From contig USKR01000082.1 in NCBI GenBank assembly GCA_900555215.1, positions 1 to 6,252 of the forward strand: 6,252 nt of DNA, written 5' to 3'. The notes under the pieces are model-generated. The model was not told the origin of the DNA. It searched no databases and saw nothing but the letters and a program-made list of their open reading frames with translations. Each line of letters starts with the position of its first letter. The first letter of the stretch is position 1. Below, piece after piece: positions 5,778 to 6,252 of the stretch. This stretch comes from an uncultured Ruminococcus sp. (GTDB lineage Bacteria; Bacillota; Clostridia; Lachnospirales; Lachnospiraceae). The position numbers and the translations under genes were made by a program.

Positions 5778-6252
5778 TTGATCTATGTGGTGAAAAATGG
5801 CGATACGCTGGAAGCAGTCTCGCGGCAGTCGGGAGTGCCTGTATGGAAGATTGTCTATGACAACCAGCTTTCCGATAGAAACAGCCTTGTGCCGGGGCAG
5901 GCGCTCCTTATCCTTCCTCCGGGAGAAAAAGAGGATATCTCCGGGGGCGGGACTGTGGGCGGATATGCCTATCCGTTTGTCGAGCCGGAGATACTGGGGC
6001 AGGCGTTTCCGGCCTTGAAAGAACTGCTTGTATTTTCTTATGGATTTACTTTTGAAGGGAATCTTGTTCCTCCGCCTCAGGATGATCTGTGGATGGTGGA
6101 GACAGCGTGGAACAACGGGGCGGAACCTTTCATGGTTCTGACTCCGTTTTCGGGCGGAGCATTTAATAACCAGCTGGTAAAAGTGCTGGTGGAAAATGTT
6201 GAGATACAGGAGAAACTGATCAGTCAGATGCTGGAGACAGTCCGGGACAGGG
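5778..6252 (+). CDS. LysM-domain GH18 glycosidase, spore-germination (YaaH/SleL-like) type, 3' end outside window
   Basis: 158 codons are visible before the right edge. Residues 2-47 (IYVVKNGDTLEAVSRQSGVPVWKIVYDNQL, then LVPGQALLIL) form one LysM domain, a peptidoglycan or chitin-binding fold. A short Gly-rich linker (about 52-59) leads into the start of a GH18 barrel: GGYAYPFVEPEILGQAFPALKELLVFSYGFTFEGNL (61-96), then a strand ending in FMVLTPFSG. This resembles the cortical-fragment-lytic type of GH18, such as Bacillus SleL/YaaH, N-acetylglucosaminidases that degrade spore cortex fragments. The catalytic DxxDxDxE motif would lie beyond the window, so activity cannot be checked. There is no signal peptide, as is common for spore-layer members. 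It sits 44 bp after the C39 peptidase gene and probably shares its transcript. The spore role is inference from family. Confidence 0.88.
   Translation, partial: MIYVVKNGDTLEAVSRQSGVPVWKIVYDNQLSDRNSLVPGQALLILPPGEKEDISGGGTVGGYAYPFVEPEILGQAFPALKELLVFSYGFTFEGNLVPPPQDDLWMVETAWNNGAEPFMVLTPFSGGAFNNQLVKVLVENVEIQEKLISQMLETVRDR

Overview
The window reads as chromosome from a low-to-mid GC Firmicute of class Clostridia, most likely a Lachnospiraceae-type gut anaerobe. This is an inference from protein flavour. PheS carries the Cys-cluster insertion typical of clostridial homologues. Shine-Dalgarno sites are strong, GTG and TTG starts are used, and a LysM/GH18 enzyme of the spore-germination (YaaH/SleL) type is present. 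No species can be named from the sequence alone. All genes are on the + strand, and no tRNA, rRNA, CRISPR array, transposase gene or phage gene is visible.

Layout: 1-224 is a non-coding leader before pheS. It contains five tandem 16-bp units (62-141) followed by a small inverted repeat (142-164). pheS (225-1244) and pheT (1286-3706) encode the alpha and beta subunits of phenylalanyl-tRNA synthetase and are 41 bp apart. The gap between pheT and queA (3707-3796) holds a perfect 40-bp palindrome (3724-3763), each arm of which contains its own smaller inverted repeat. queA (3797-4822, GTG start) makes the epoxyqueuosine precursor on tRNA. After a 128-bp gap comes a secreted or membrane-anchored C39-like cysteine peptidase (4951-5733); its Shine-Dalgarno and ATG lie inside a perfect 9-bp-stem hairpin. 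The window ends inside a LysM + GH18 gene that starts at a TTG codon (5778) and runs off the right edge.

The first three genes are housekeeping tRNA functions (charging and anticodon modification). The last two look like an envelope or spore-wall pair: a papain-fold peptidase with an export signal, then a peptidoglycan-binding glycosidase without one. No classical intrinsic terminator (GC hairpin plus U-run) or convincing sigma-A promoter was found in any gap, so transcript boundaries cannot be settled from sequence.

I see no new multi-gene system. The points worth a second look are non-coding: the tandem repeat in the pheST leader, the nested palindrome before queA, and the hairpin that buries the peptidase gene's ribosome-binding site and start codon.
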